Shown in pieces: positions 1-11,364 of a stretch of 64,000 bases of DNA. A model generated the notes under the pieces. That model was given only the letters and a program-made list of their open reading frames with translations. It made no database searches and was not told the DNA's origin. Every line of letters starts with the position of its first letter. The stretch's first letter is position 1. The translations under genes were made by a program, and so were the position numbers. Source of the stretch: Brachynemurus nebulosus (taxonomy: Eukaryota > Arthropoda > Insecta > Neuroptera > Myrmeleontidae); NCBI GenBank assembly GCA_035578155.1, contig JAPWDM010000002.1:38677437-38741436 (forward strand). Direction: 5' to 3'.

Positions 1-46
<46 letters not shown>

Positions 47-138
47 ACTGAACGAAATGAACGAATGAAATGAACCGGTTCATTTAAGTGAACGAGTTCT
101 GGTGAATGAAATCACTTAAGTGAAACGAAATTCGCAAC

Positions 139-230
<92 letters not shown>
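1..230. repeat. Two (TA)n tracts with short spacer
   Basis: Positions 1-46 and 143-230 are nearly pure TA repeats. The spacer 47-142 holds GAAC/GAAT-rich repeats (several copies of GAACGA- and TGAAATGAA-like words). The second tract directly abuts the inverted-repeat element that starts at 231. Confidence 0.9.
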
Positions 231-600
231 CACCAACAGCTCGCTATAAAGAACACTTTGGAATGTGAGATGGAATTATACTTCTTACTCTTTTTAATCA
301 ATAAAATCTCATATACTTATATACCGGGCGGTTAACGTAATTAATATCATATGATAAAAAACGTGAAATGTAACCTTTGCCTTAAAGTTAATAATAAAAA
401 ATAACTACAATTCTTTTTTCAGAATATACCAATTTTATTTTTACTAAAAATTGATTAATCTATGCATGCTTATATTTCCCGTGTATTTTGTCATAAGTCA
501 CAGTGAACAATCTGTATATTGTGGATTTATTACTTAAAAAGAATAAGAAGTATAATTCTATCTCACATTTAAAAGTGTTCTTTATAGCGAGCTGTTGGTG
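231..600. mobile_element. TA-flanked MITE, 370 bp
   Basis: Begins CACCAACAGCTCGCTATAAA and ends with its inverse complement. The terminal inverted repeats match over about 65-70 bp with few mismatches. A TA dinucleotide sits on each side (229-230 and 601-602), as left by Tc1/mariner-type transposases. There is no coding capacity, so this is a non-autonomous element. The left TA lies at the end of a (TA)n run, so the duplication itself is not independently provable. Confidence 0.75.
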
Positions 601-602
601 TA

Positions 603-2072
603 TACCAATATTGCTATCAATTTGCATTTAATTTGCATTTTTGGTCGCAAACATTAGAGTGCAGACGATATCACTCTCTCTTTCTATTTAGTGTACCTAT
701 TTTCATTGTCCGCATGCGCTGGCAATTTCAAAAATGCCTCCATTTTGGCCACTTAGGTTTTCATTATCAATATATAAATTACAAAGTAAATTTTATTTAA
801 TAAGCGATAAATGTGTTTATTTATTATTTAAGCAAATAAAATTGTCATCCGTGAGTTAAAAATTCAAACATTAAAATATTAAAAATATGAATGAGTTTAT
901 TTATTATTTTCCATGTGAACTGCTAGACATGCGTAGAACAAAAATGGTGCACTATTATTGTATTGTCTGTCTCTCTTTGTTGGCGACCAATTCCTCTCAT
1001 AGGCTGAATACGTTGCTAGCAATATATGTATAGGCTGGGTGCGTGATGGCAACGACATCTATAATATACATTTTTCCGGGCTTATTAACGAATATAAATG
1101 ATGGTAACCGTGGAAATAAATAAATTTTAAATATTTTTAAACAAACCGTAAAATCTGAATTCTAATGTTTGCTATTTACAATTAATTTTTTTTATAAGTA
1201 AATTTTAACAATTTGATTTGTTCAGTTTGAACAATAAAATACTGGATGAAGTATAACAGTTATATTAAAAAAGTAATTAAACAATTTTCGACGTAATATG
1301 GATATAATTATCAGGACAGTATTTCCTTCCAACCTCAGACTATGCAGAGGAAAAAGTTGCTGGTGCCGGTGAAGTATATCAGGGAAATTCTAGAATTAAG
1401 AAATGCTGACATAAGTCATTTAGTTTAATGTAGAGTCATAAGACAAACATCAATAACTTTAACTGCTTATGAAACATTATTTCATGTGACTATGTGAGTT
1501 AAAATACATCAAATATTTTTAATTCTGTATTTATGGATTAACGTGTAGACGTTAATACTGTTGACAGATAAATACGGAATGACATATTAGTTGCAACTGC
1601 ATTTATAATCAAAGCGAATCAATGTAAATATTTTTATTTGTAATTTTTTGTTATACTATAAACACATATGAGCCCGTATTATGCTTGTTTTCTCTACTAC
1701 TCACGCTGCAATCGATTTAATTGTCCCCACCATATAATTCGCACGCTGCCTATACTACATATATGCGGATACTAGCGTCCCTATAATAAATAGAGTCGTA
1801 ACATGTCATCCATTTTGTATCCAAAACAGAGCGGGAAGCTTCAAAATTAATTATCACATGTTTGAGTAAATATTTTTGAGTACATAATTATTGTTAGTTA
1901 ATAAGTTATGAATTCATGAACAATCAAAAATTTTTAATTTAATTATTCTTTCTAAGTGAAACTAAATGGTTTTTGTTAACATTTAATTTATTTCCAATGT
2001 ATTTGACGCAAACTTTGGATAGAAAATGCCGGAGCCAATCAGCGTTCAGCACACATGTCACCACTCTATTTA
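603..2072. other. AT-rich DNA, no gene seen
   Basis: No credible coding region. The stretch 1769-1985 belongs to a dispersed repeat family, beginning near the words CCCTATA and TAGAGTCG. Diverged copies lie at about 30863-31065 and 54366-54500 in the same orientation. Nothing else could be assigned. Confidence 0.5.
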
Positions 2073-2669
2073 TTATAGGCACTCTAACGGATACGAAAGC
2101 GGTACAGTACTTATTCTCAAATGGAACACTCTCAAATGGAAACGCGGGCTTCTATATTATCTTTGTTAGCTTTTGAATAGAATCTTCTGGAATCTTTTTC
2201 AATGTTCAACTCAGTTAGGCTGTATACACAATCAATAAAATAAGAAATAAGGAGTTGGCCATCTAGTGACGTTGAATGAAACTTTAAAACTTAACTGCTC
2301 ATAGGTAAATGTATTTAGGTATTTTTGTACATAAGAATTCATGAAAAAGTAACGTTCGTGATGACTTCTTTGTCACTAAGTGAAAAAAATCACGAATTTT
2401 GACGTAAAAAAATACCTACATATTTATATCTATGACCAGTTACGTTGAAGTTCCATTCAACATCACTAGATGGCATACTCCTTATTTCTTATTTCTTGTT
2501 TCTTATTTCATTAAAGTTCCATTCAACGTCACTAGATGGCATACTTCTTATTCCTTATTTCTTAACGCCACGAGTGGTAAAAAAAGAAAGCCTTATATTT
2601 ACCACTTTCCTGACCAATTTTGTCAATTCCTCTCATATAAGTAAAATCTTCATCTTATAATACTCCATT
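2073..2669 (-). repeat. Diverged reverse copy of the ATGGAG element
   Basis: Read on the minus strand, 2669 to about 2565 matches the left end of the elements at 4017 and 45845 (AATGGAGTATTATAAGATG). The stretch 2216 to 2073 matches their right part, including the block around TTCTGGAATCTTTTTC and the block GATACGAAAGCGGTACAGTA. The far terminus is not recognisable. The middle is replaced by the inverted-repeat unit at 2235-2560. Confidence 0.55.
2235..2560. repeat. Inverted-repeat unit with duplicated right end
   Basis: The left arm (about 2240-2280) contains CCATCTAGTGACGTTGAATG. Its inverse complement appears twice on the right, at about 2452-2498 and 2517-2562. The centre around 2380-2395 forms a smaller hairpin. 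This looks like a short fold-back element inserted in the reverse ATGGAG-element copy, with a partial tandem duplication of its right terminus. Confidence 0.5.
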
Positions 2670-3624
2670 TTCAAATCATTCAGTTTGAGGAATTCATCAT
2701 GGTTTTAAGGATGAATCCAGTCAAATCGAGTACTACATCCAAAATTTTTTGAAAATTAATCATAATGTTAAATCATTACTAGAAATACTTATTTTATGAA
2801 TTAAGATACACTGTATAAGAAATTATATCAATTAATAAATTTTTTCTATAAAGATTTAATTTAACTATGGTTGACGTTGGATTTAGCTCCTATTGGAATT
2901 ATTATCCTGACAGTTGACGTCTAGAGTATGTTCCATCTAGAAAACACTGTGTGACACAATGCATTTTCTTTTTTTTCGCAAAAAACTAATTTTTTTAAAT
3001 TTTATTGCAAAACTAATCTTTTAATTGCATCTAAAAGTAATTAAAAGGTTAAAATTTAAAAAATTAGATTATTGTGCCAAAAAAAATGCACTGTATCCTC
3101 TCTGTTTTCTAAATGGAAAACATTCATTATATGTTGTACTACCTTTCTCGTCGAAAATGGCGGGCACAGTTTTTTAAAATAGTGTCAAAACCGCGTGGTT
3201 CCGGCTTCTAATTTTTATTTTAATTTTTACGAAAAAGATAGGCCAGGACGGTGGGTCCGTTTTTTTTTTCATTAAAAAATAATACAAAATATAAGCTTCA
3301 TAAAACTATATTTTTTTTCTCACGAAAGTTGGATAAAATATGAGAAATTTTACAAATTTATTCGTAACTAAGCTACTTCCGGTTCAAACAACACACGACA
3401 AATGAGAACATTAACATTAATTATTTCGTTTAATTTGTCCGTAACATACAATTTTCTTTTTGCTAATCAATGCAGAATCGTCTATTGTTTAAAATATTTC
3501 AAATTCAATGAAAAAAGTTGGAATTTTCGTTTCAGGTATCATCCTTAAAACTACACAAGGGCAACTAAGAACAGCTTACACACGCAATAATGTGCTGGAG
3601 CCAATACAAAATGGGGTGTTAATT
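2670..3624. other. AT-rich DNA, no gene seen
   Basis: Long A/T homopolymers and no credible coding region. The open frame at 3508-3738 runs across the boundary of the MITE at 3633, so it is taken as chance. Confidence 0.4.
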
Positions 3625-3632
3625 GTTATCAC

Positions 3633-3988
3633 CACAGAGGACAGAGACGCCGCATCTATCTCTTTTCTGAAATCACGAGTGTGTCCTTCTGTGCTCATTA
3701 GGCTTCTTAGTTGTCAGTTTGTCAGTAGCAGTCGATGATTGAATATCAACCACACGATAATGGACTTGATTGTTGTTGGTATTGTTACAACGGTTACATC
3801 CCCTAGTACATGTGTGTGGTGTCTGACCCACGTGACCGCCCCCTACTATCTGCCTTACTCACACAAATACACAAAATCCCACTAATACAATGTAAACCCA
3901 GTGTGTGTATACAACATATTGTCTATCTCTTATATGTTACACTGGTTCCAGTAGTGTAGGCATAGATATGTTGTCTCTGTCCTCTGTG
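3633..3988. mobile_element. MITE with perfect 8-bp target duplication
   Basis: The 16-bp terminal repeats CACAGAGGACAGAGAC are perfect inverse complements. The same 8 bp, GTTATCAC, occurs directly outside both ends (3625-3632 and 3989-3996). An 8-bp duplication is typical of hAT-superfamily elements, although the terminus CACAG is not the commonest hAT end. There is no coding capacity. It lies 28 bp left of the ATGGAG element at 4017. Confidence 0.85.
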
Positions 3989-5276
3989 GTTATCACAGAC
4001 CAATGAACACTATTATAATGGAGTATTATAAGATGGAGATCTTACTTATATGGGAGGAATTGACAAAATTGGTCACGAAAATGGCACATATAAGGCTTTC
4101 TTTTTTTACCACTTGTGGCGTTAATAATCTCAAAATACTGATGTGAAGATATAATAATATAAATGATATACCTACAATTGTAGCAAAAAATAAATTAAAA
4201 AATTAAAAAATTTAAATATATTATTATATTTATATTTATTGATTAAATTATTCGTTGAGGGGTTAAATTTTGGGTGCTACTTTACGGGTTGATTGGGGTT
4301 TCGATCAGCAGAGCATTTCTCCGGGTCTTATGGAGACAAGAGTGAGTGGCAGTGGAAGATTATGGTCGCAGATCGTTTTCCCAAAACCATGAGATCCCCA
4401 AATAACCTAAATTTTCTTTCGCCTACTAAAAGGGTGGTTTTTAAATTAGAAATACGAGAATTCATAAATTACAATTTTATTACAACAAAAGATGACTAGA
4501 AACAATTTTTGAATTACAGTATTTGGAATCTTTGAATTTACAATAAATAATTACAAGATTGAAATAAATTTACATAATATATTTTAAAATAGAATTTGCA
4601 TCTTAGTCTTTGGTGCGGTCATACTTTCCGAACCGAGACGCACGATATAAGTGTATGGTGTGTACTGGCTATGAGAAAGCATCACCACATCAGTTAGTAA
4701 ATTTATACACTTTTGACTTAAATATAAATTTGAAGTTTCGAATTTTACGGAACGATTTTAAATATTGCTATAAAATATATTTCTAAAGATATGTTATTAA
4801 TTAAATTAAATTGACGTCACTATTTGAAATTTTATAATTGTGTTTTTAAAATTTATGACTAGAACAACCTGTATAAGTATTTTATAAGTACCAAATTTTA
4901 TGAAATTGTAAATTAGTCGATATGACAAAAATAAAATTAGATTTAAATTAAAATGTTTTAGAAAGTTACGTTACGAGTTCTATTTCGCAAATAAATTATA
5001 CGATTTAAAGGATTATATCAGATAACTATATTATTTTGCAAAATTACTATTAAATTGAATTGAAATAATATCGAAAGTTACTTTATAAGTTATATTTCGT
5101 AAATAAATTATATGATTTAAAGGATTATACCAGATATCGAAATATTAGTAAAGGTTACACGTGCTTTTTCAATTTTTTAAACCGGAAATGATTATGTAAT
5201 TGAAAGACCATTGAATTATAAATAGGATGTTTAAATATTTGAAAACTTCCTTAATAATGAATTAAACAAATTTAAA

Positions 5277-5546
5277 TTAACTTAACCTATACTGGCAGAA
5301 CTGATGTTCGCCGCATCGACGTACGTGTCGGAAAATTAAATTTAAATTAACCTTAAACTATACTGGCTGAACTTTACGTTCGCCGCATCGACTTACATGT
5401 CGGAAACTAAACTTAGATTAACTTTAAACTATACTGGCTGAACTTTACGTTCGCCGCATCGACTTACATGTCGGAAAACTAAATTTAAACTATACTGGCT
5501 GAACTTTACGTTCGCCGCATCGACTTACATGTCGGAAAAACTAAAT
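5277..5546. repeat. Tandem repeat inside the 3' LTR, four units
   Basis: Four units of about 60-70 bp, each containing CTATACTGGC and then CGCCGCATCGAC followed by ACRTGTCGG. They are the most GC-rich part of an otherwise AT-rich LTR. The same four units recur in the other LTR (about 9433-9700). Subterminal repeats of this kind could be protein-binding sites or enhancer-like; that role is inference. Confidence 0.85.
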
Positions 5547-6479
5547 TATAAACTTATCAATTTAATAAACTATAATTTTCATAAACTATAAGCTATTTTT
5601 AGTCGTAGACTTTTTTTTGCTAAATCCCCAGGAAATCTTTTAGAAATCTGGATGAATGCGAAAGTACAAACGACGTTAAATATTTAAATGTAAATTATTT
5701 TTACATGTTACATTTAATTATTTTTCTTTTATCTATCTAATATATATATAAATTATCTTTTATTTTAGTTTAAATAAATTTCCATAATATATTTATTTTA
5801 AATTAATTATACGATTTTTCAAAATTTAAAAATTATCCTACATGCTACGTTTAATTATTTTCTAACCATTTAAATATAAATTATTTTTGATTATGTTTAA
5901 GTAAATTTCCAAATATGTTACAGTAAAATAATACTTATCTTAACAATGATGAATTTGTAATTTTCAATAATACACTTAAATAAATAATACTTAAACTAAT
6001 TTTAAAATACACTTATTTTTTTATTTTTGATGTGTGCAGCCCGAAGGCCACACGAGAAGAGAACTTCTCCCTAACTTTTCTCTAACTCACTGTCTGTGTC
6101 CTTTTTTAATTTGTATAAGTTATTTTTTTTAATTATGTAATTTGTTTTGTTAATTATATTTTTTTGAAAAATAAATGTTTAATTAAATAATGTACCCATT
6201 TGATATAAATTTAAATTTCAGATTTCTGCAAACGTGTAATTATTTTTTTACATTGTCCCTAGATATCAATTTGAAACTATAACGCTAGATGTCGTTAATA
6301 TATATACATATATAATTAATTTTTTTGAATTCTTTGAGATGACATATTGGACTGATATTAATTTCAAATATAAATGTTAGATGTCAGTATCTTTGACATT
6401 TTTACATATCGATTATTTATTAATTAGATTAAAGTTTTATTATCGATTTCCAAAGTAAATGTTGAATTGATTGATCACA

Positions 6480-6501
6480 TGTAGCAATAATTATTGCTAC
6501 A
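6480..6501. repeat. Perfect 22-bp palindrome at LTR terminus
   Basis: The half-site is TGTAGCAATAA followed by its exact inverse complement. It ends exactly on the LTR boundary, which is the 5' edge of the LTR in element orientation. The other LTR carries it at 10635-10656. Confidence 0.9.
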
Positions 6502-6513
6502 TTTCACCCCGTT
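6502..6513 (-). other. Candidate polypurine tract
   Basis: On the minus strand the sequence directly before the 3' LTR reads AACGGGGTGAAA, a purine-rich run of the kind used to prime plus-strand DNA. Its position fits the minus orientation given by the integrase remnant. Confidence 0.5.
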
Positions 6514-6589
6514 TGCAAAAAGCGGAACGCTACGTAAATTTATGTTGGTTTTAAATACCTTATATGACATATACTGATCGGAAGTATGT

Positions 6590-7260
6590 GGATCTTGCAA
6601 AATGGCGGTAGACGATGAAAGATGTTGCAGAATTTTCTTGTAGAGCCATTGATTTACTGCGAAATTCGATGTTGGTGGACGATTTGGTGTTGGATTTTTT
6701 AATACATTTATGTGCTTTGTTATTGCATGTTGAACCTTTGTGGATCGGGTTTATCAGCTTGTAAGATTTATGATAATTCAGTATTTCGTTTATTGGAGTT
6801 AGCATCTGGCGGCTTAAAAATACTTGTGCTAGAGATGCATTTATTGGTGAAATATACGAATTGCCGATGGTGAAGATTGCGTACTTTAGAAAGGTATCCC
6901 AATTGCGTGAATGATTGAATATTGTAAATCATTGTGGTTAATTTTAGTTTTATTTCTAATAGTACGTTCTGGTGCATTTGCCCTTGGATTATATGGAGCG
7001 GAGTAAATTTGGTGAATCGCTCTCTCGAAGCAGAAGTTGTTGTATCTTTCACTATGAAATACTGATTGGTAATTTGATGGTATTGTTGATCCGTATCCCA
7101 AATGTGGTGAACGTTATTTAGTGTACTTATAACGACTTTTGATGATGTTTTCCTTGTAGGTTTAGCAATGATCCAACCATTGAAGTAATCTGCAATCACA
7201 AGATATATTTGAAGTCTTGTCCTCTGGGGGTCCACGAGTTCTTATAATTGAGTGTACGAA
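6590..7260 (-). pseudogene. Decayed retroviral-type integrase fragment
   Basis: Three overlapping minus-strand frames share the homology, so the gene is broken by frameshifts. At 7235-7120 one frame shows an integrase-core-like start (VIADYFNGWIIAKPTRKTSS), near the first catalytic aspartate of a DDE integrase. A second frame (7101-6886) continues with NFCFERAIHQIYSAPYNPRA and then PERTIRN, which corresponds to the region of the catalytic glutamate. No gag, protease or reverse transcriptase is recognisable in the 1.8-kb interior. The family is LTR-retroelement integrase, probably Ty3/gypsy by motif order. It cannot make a working enzyme as read. Confidence 0.7.
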
Positions 7261-8314
7261 ATCGATGAAAATTTTTTGAAATATTTTTTTGGGGGGTAAC
7301 TTTGGAAAGCGATATTACAATTTTGTTTACTAGATTTTACTCTGTATAAATATTACAATTGTTTACATATTCTTTTACAATTTTATATAAATTGGGATAA
7401 TGAAATCTGTTAAGTATTTTACGGTACGTACAAATAATTGCAATATAAGAAGAAAATATCGATGTATGAAAATAATCTAATACATACTGTAAGATTGATT
7501 TTGGTAAAACAATTTATTTTTTTTGTTTGTCAAGAGATGTATCAACAAATCTTCCCGAATACGAAAATTATTAACGACATTTCCAGCTCGTATTCGCTGG
7601 AGTTCGGTTTTCGTAAATGGGTCGCTCTGTCGAGTGATCTCGGTAAACATATAATTATTTGGGTGAAATTTTATGTTATTTTATTAAATTCTGGATATTA
7701 TCTAATTTTTGATTATTTATGTATAAATTATTTTCATTTGTATAGTATTTTTTGTAAGTTTATTTAATTATCTTTTGATTCTAAATTTTTGTATTGTTTG
7801 TTAATTATTTTCGATATTATTTATTATTTATATTTAGTATTTATATTTGGTCTAAGTTTTATTAATTTCGATATCTGTATGTTATTTGATTTTAAAAATT
7901 TGATGAGAGAATTATTTTTTTTTTTGAATGTGAAATTTGGCAAAGGTTTTGAGAATCGTTTGGGAATGTATTTTGATTGGTTTACTGATGGTTGTAGGAT
8001 TTATGTATGTGGAATTTGTGTATAGATTTAGGAATATACTTATCTTGTTTATCTGTAGATTTGAGTATCTTGAATTGATTGAAATCCCAAATATGATATT
8101 TCAAGTTCCATATATAATCTTTTTTGGTATTGGCCGCTTGTGTCAAATTGCCTCAAATGGTTTGATACTTTTCCAGCAATAAGGTATATATAAACTAAAC
8201 TTCTTCTTGATATATTTCCTGTTACATAGATTGATATTTAAAATATATGTTAAATGTTAAACATGGAAACCAAGATGCAAATTATAAATAATAATAACAA
8301 GTTTGGGAAATTTT
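7261..8314. other. Interior of LTR element, no function assigned
   Basis: T-rich on the plus strand. Some plus-strand frames are open (7438-7767, 7789-8025, 7937-8182) but are rich in I, F, Y and L, as expected from T-rich noise, and match nothing I recognise. Remnants of gag-pol may lie here on the minus strand but are not readable. Confidence 0.4.
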
Positions 8315-8328
8315 CTTAACTGCTACCA
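8315..8328 (-). other. Candidate primer-binding site
   Basis: On the minus strand the sequence just inside the 5' LTR reads TGGTAGCAGTTAAG, starting 4 nt after the LTR end. It begins with the TGG expected opposite a tRNA CCA end. I could not match the remainder to a specific tRNA. Confidence 0.35.
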
Positions 8329-8332
8329 TTAA

Positions 8333-10656
8333 TGTAGCAAAAAATAAATTAAAAAATTAAAAAATTTAAATATATTATTATATTTATATTTATTGATTAA
8401 ATTATTCGTTGAGGGGTTAAATTTTGGGTGCTACTTTACGGGTTGATTGGGGGTTTCGATCAGCAGAGCATTTCTCCGGGTCTTATGGAGACAAGAGTGA
8501 GTGGCAGTGGAAGATTATGGTCGCAGATCGTTTTCCCCAAAACCATGAGATCCCCAAATAACCTAAATTTTCTTTCGCCTACTAAAAGGGTGGTTTTTAA
8601 ATTAGAAATACGAGAATCATAAATTACAATTTTATTACAACAAAAGATGACTAGAAACAATTTTTGAATTACAGTATTTGGAATCTTTGAATTTACAATA
8701 AATAATTACAAGATTGAAATAAATTTACATAATATATTTTAAAATAGAATTTGCATCTTAGTCTTTGGTGCGGTCATACTTTCCGAACCGAGAGCCACGA
8801 TATAAGTGTATGGTGTGTACTGGCTATGAGAAAGCATCACCACATCAGTTAGTAAATTTATACACTTTTGACTTAAATATAAATTTGAAGTTTCGAATTT
8901 TACGGAACGATTTTAAATATTGCTATAAAATATATTTCTAAAGATATGTTATTAATTAAATTAAATTGACGTCACTATTTGAAATTTTATAATTGTGTTT
9001 TTAAAATTTATGACTAGAACAACCTGTATAAGTATTTTATAAGTACCAAATTTTATGAAATTGTAAATTAGTCGATATGACAAAAATAAAATTAGATTTA
9101 AATTAAAATGTTTTAGAAAGTTACGTTACGAGTTCTATTTCGCAAATAAATTATACGATTTAAAGGATTATATCAGATAACTATATTATTTTGCAAAATT
9201 ACTATTAAATTGAATTGAAATAATATCGAAAGTTACTTTATAAGTTATATTTCGTAAATAAATTATATGATTTAAAGGATTATACCAGATATCGAAATAT
9301 TAGTAAAGGTTACACGTGCTTTTTCAATTTTTTAAACCGGAAATGATTATGTAATTGAAAGACCATTGAATTATAAATAGGATGTTTAAATATTTGAAAA
9401 CTTCCTTAATAATGAATTAAACAAATTTAAATTAACTTAACCTATACTGGCAGAACTGATGTTCGCCGCATCGACGTACGTGTCGGAAAATTAAATTTAA
9501 ATTAACCTTAAACTATACTGGCTGAACTTTACGTTCGCCGCATCGACTTACATGTCGGAAACTAAACTTAGATTAACTTTAAACTATACTGGCTGAACTT
9601 TACGTTCGCCGCATCGACTTACATGTCGGAAAACTAAATTTAAACTATACTGGCTGAACTTTACGTTCGCCGCATCGACTTACATGTCGGAAAAACTAAA
9701 TTATAAACTTATCAATTTAATAAACTATAATTTTCATAAACTATAAGCTATTTTTAGTCGTAGACTTTTTTTTGCTAAATCCCCAGGAAATCTTTTAGAA
9801 ATCTGGATGAATGCGAAAGTACAAACGACGTTAAATATTTAAATGTAAATTATTTTTACATGTTACATTTAATTATTTTTCTTTTATCTATCTAATATAT
9901 ATATAAATTATCTTTTATTTTAGTTTAAATAAATTTCCATAATATATTTATTTTAAATTAATTATACGATTTTTCAAAATTTAAAAATTATCCTACATGC
10001 TACGTTTAATTATTTTCTAACCATTTAAATATAAATTATTTTTGATTATGTTTAAGTAAATTTCCAAATATGTTACAGTAAAATAATACTTATCTTAACA
10101 ATGATGAATTTGTAATTTTCAATAATACACTTAAATAAATAATACTTAAACTAATTTTAAAATACACTTATTTTTTTATTTTTGATGTGTGCAGCCCGAA
10201 GGCCACACGAGAAGAGAACTTCTCCCTAACTTTTCTCTAACTCACTGTCTGTGTCCTTTTTTAATTTGTATAAGTTATTTTTTTTAATTATGTAATTTGT
10301 TTTGTTAATTATATTTTTTTGAAAAATAAATGTTTAATTAAATAATGTACCCATTTGATATAAATTTAAATTTCAGATTTCTGCAAACGTGTAATTATTT
10401 TTTTACATTGTCCCTAGATATCAATTTGAAACTATAACGCTAGATGTCGTTAATATATATACATATATAATTAATTTTTTTGAATTCTTTGAGATGACAT
10501 ATTGGACTGATATTAATTTCAAATATAAATGTTAGATGTCAGTATCTTTGACATTTTTACATATCGATTATTTATTAATTAGATTAAAGTTTTATTATCG
10601 ATTTCCAAAGTAAATGTTGAATTGATTGATCACATGTAGCAATAATTATTGCTACA
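8333..10656 (-). repeat. 5' LTR (2324 bp)
   Basis: Near-identical partner of 4179-6501. Contains the same four tandem GC-richer units (about 9433-9700) and the 22-bp terminal palindrome (10635-10656). It should carry the element's promoter, but no defined TATA/initiator can be singled out in such AT-rich sequence. Confidence 0.9.
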
Positions 10657-10854
10657 CAATATATAATATAAATGATGCGACGCAAAATAAAAACGACGGG
10701 TTGCACTCCGGGAGTGCCGGCAGAAGTGAAAACTTGAATATTAACGTTGTGTATTTTTGATATTTTGGAATGGTTAGGGAATAATTTTGCACGAATTGCT
10801 TTAATTATCAGTATAAAAGTACTATCATTTATGTGGTAGAATACAGTATTTATT

Positions 10855-11105
10855 TATTGCGCTATCGTACACGGCACACCCTGCCGGAACGCTAGAAAAA
10901 GTGGACTTTTGAGTGCGCGTTTGGAGCGCTGTATCTTTTCACCTGTACACGATAGACAGGTGCTCTCGCAGACTTTTTTGTAGAGAATTCGATTCTCTAC
11001 AAAAAAGGTTTTAACACTTTTTAATGTATCTATCACCGTTTTCGTTGCGTAAGCGGTGAAAGCTCAAAAAACGCTATTTATGAATTTTCAATATTGTTTA
11101 AACAA
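10855..11105 (-). repeat. Dispersed repeat with conserved hairpin
   Basis: The minus strand of this segment matches the plus strand at about 56250-56450. Shared blocks include GTTTAAACAATATTGAAAAT, AAAACGGTGATAG and ACATTAAAAAGTGTTAA, and a hairpin whose stem is TTTGTAGAGAA with a 5-nt loop (10976-11007). This copy extends further, into a block with CCGGCAGGGTGTGCCGTGTA on the minus strand. No protein is recognised. Confidence 0.7.
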
Positions 11106-11364
11106 TATAAAAAAACATTTCCGGGAGTTCACATTTTGCACAAATGTTCTCTTCGGTAACCCCTACAAGAATCTCTTTTTAAAAATTTTTTATCTCTATT
11201 CTAAAATTAATGTTTAATGAGATAGGGCTTAAAATTAGTACTATTGGAGTAAACCCGTATATATCTATCTGTCCTTTCGCGTTACACTAGTTTCAGTAGT
11301 ACAGAGATACTACCGTTCGTTCTGTATTCTGTACTACTGTCTACTGTTATGTACTGTCGTCTTA

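Larger units (their letters stand above)
4179..6501 (-). repeat. 3' LTR (2323 bp)
   Basis: Differs from the right copy by about two substitutions and three single-base indels counted by eye, roughly 99.7-99.8% identity. The differences seen are in G and C runs near 4295 and 4380, near 4459, and near 4643-4647. Ends in a perfect 22-bp palindrome at 6480-6501. Confidence 0.9.
4179..10656 (-). mobile_element. LTR retroelement with giant LTRs and decayed interior
   Basis: Two direct copies of about 2.32 kb (4179-6501 and 8333-10656) flank only 1831 bp of interior. Each copy begins TGTAGC and ends GCTACA, giving TG...CA ends. The 4-bp sequence CAAT flanks the whole element (4175-4178 and 10657-10660), as expected for integrase-mediated insertion. 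A decayed integrase read on the minus strand sets the orientation, so the 5' LTR is the right copy. LTRs longer than the interior and no intact gene suggest a non-autonomous derivative mobilised in trans. Confidence 0.85.

Noticed and set aside
3508..3738. 76-codon open frame
   Set aside because: It crosses the boundary of the MITE at 3633 and has no recognisable domain.
7438..8182. Run of plus-strand open frames
   Set aside because: Dominated by I, F, Y and L from T-rich DNA, in the interior of an LTR element read on the other strand.
4179..10656. 2.3-kb direct duplication as a segmental duplication
   Set aside because: TG...CA ends, a CAAT target duplication, an integrase remnant between the copies and a polypurine tract fit an LTR pair better.
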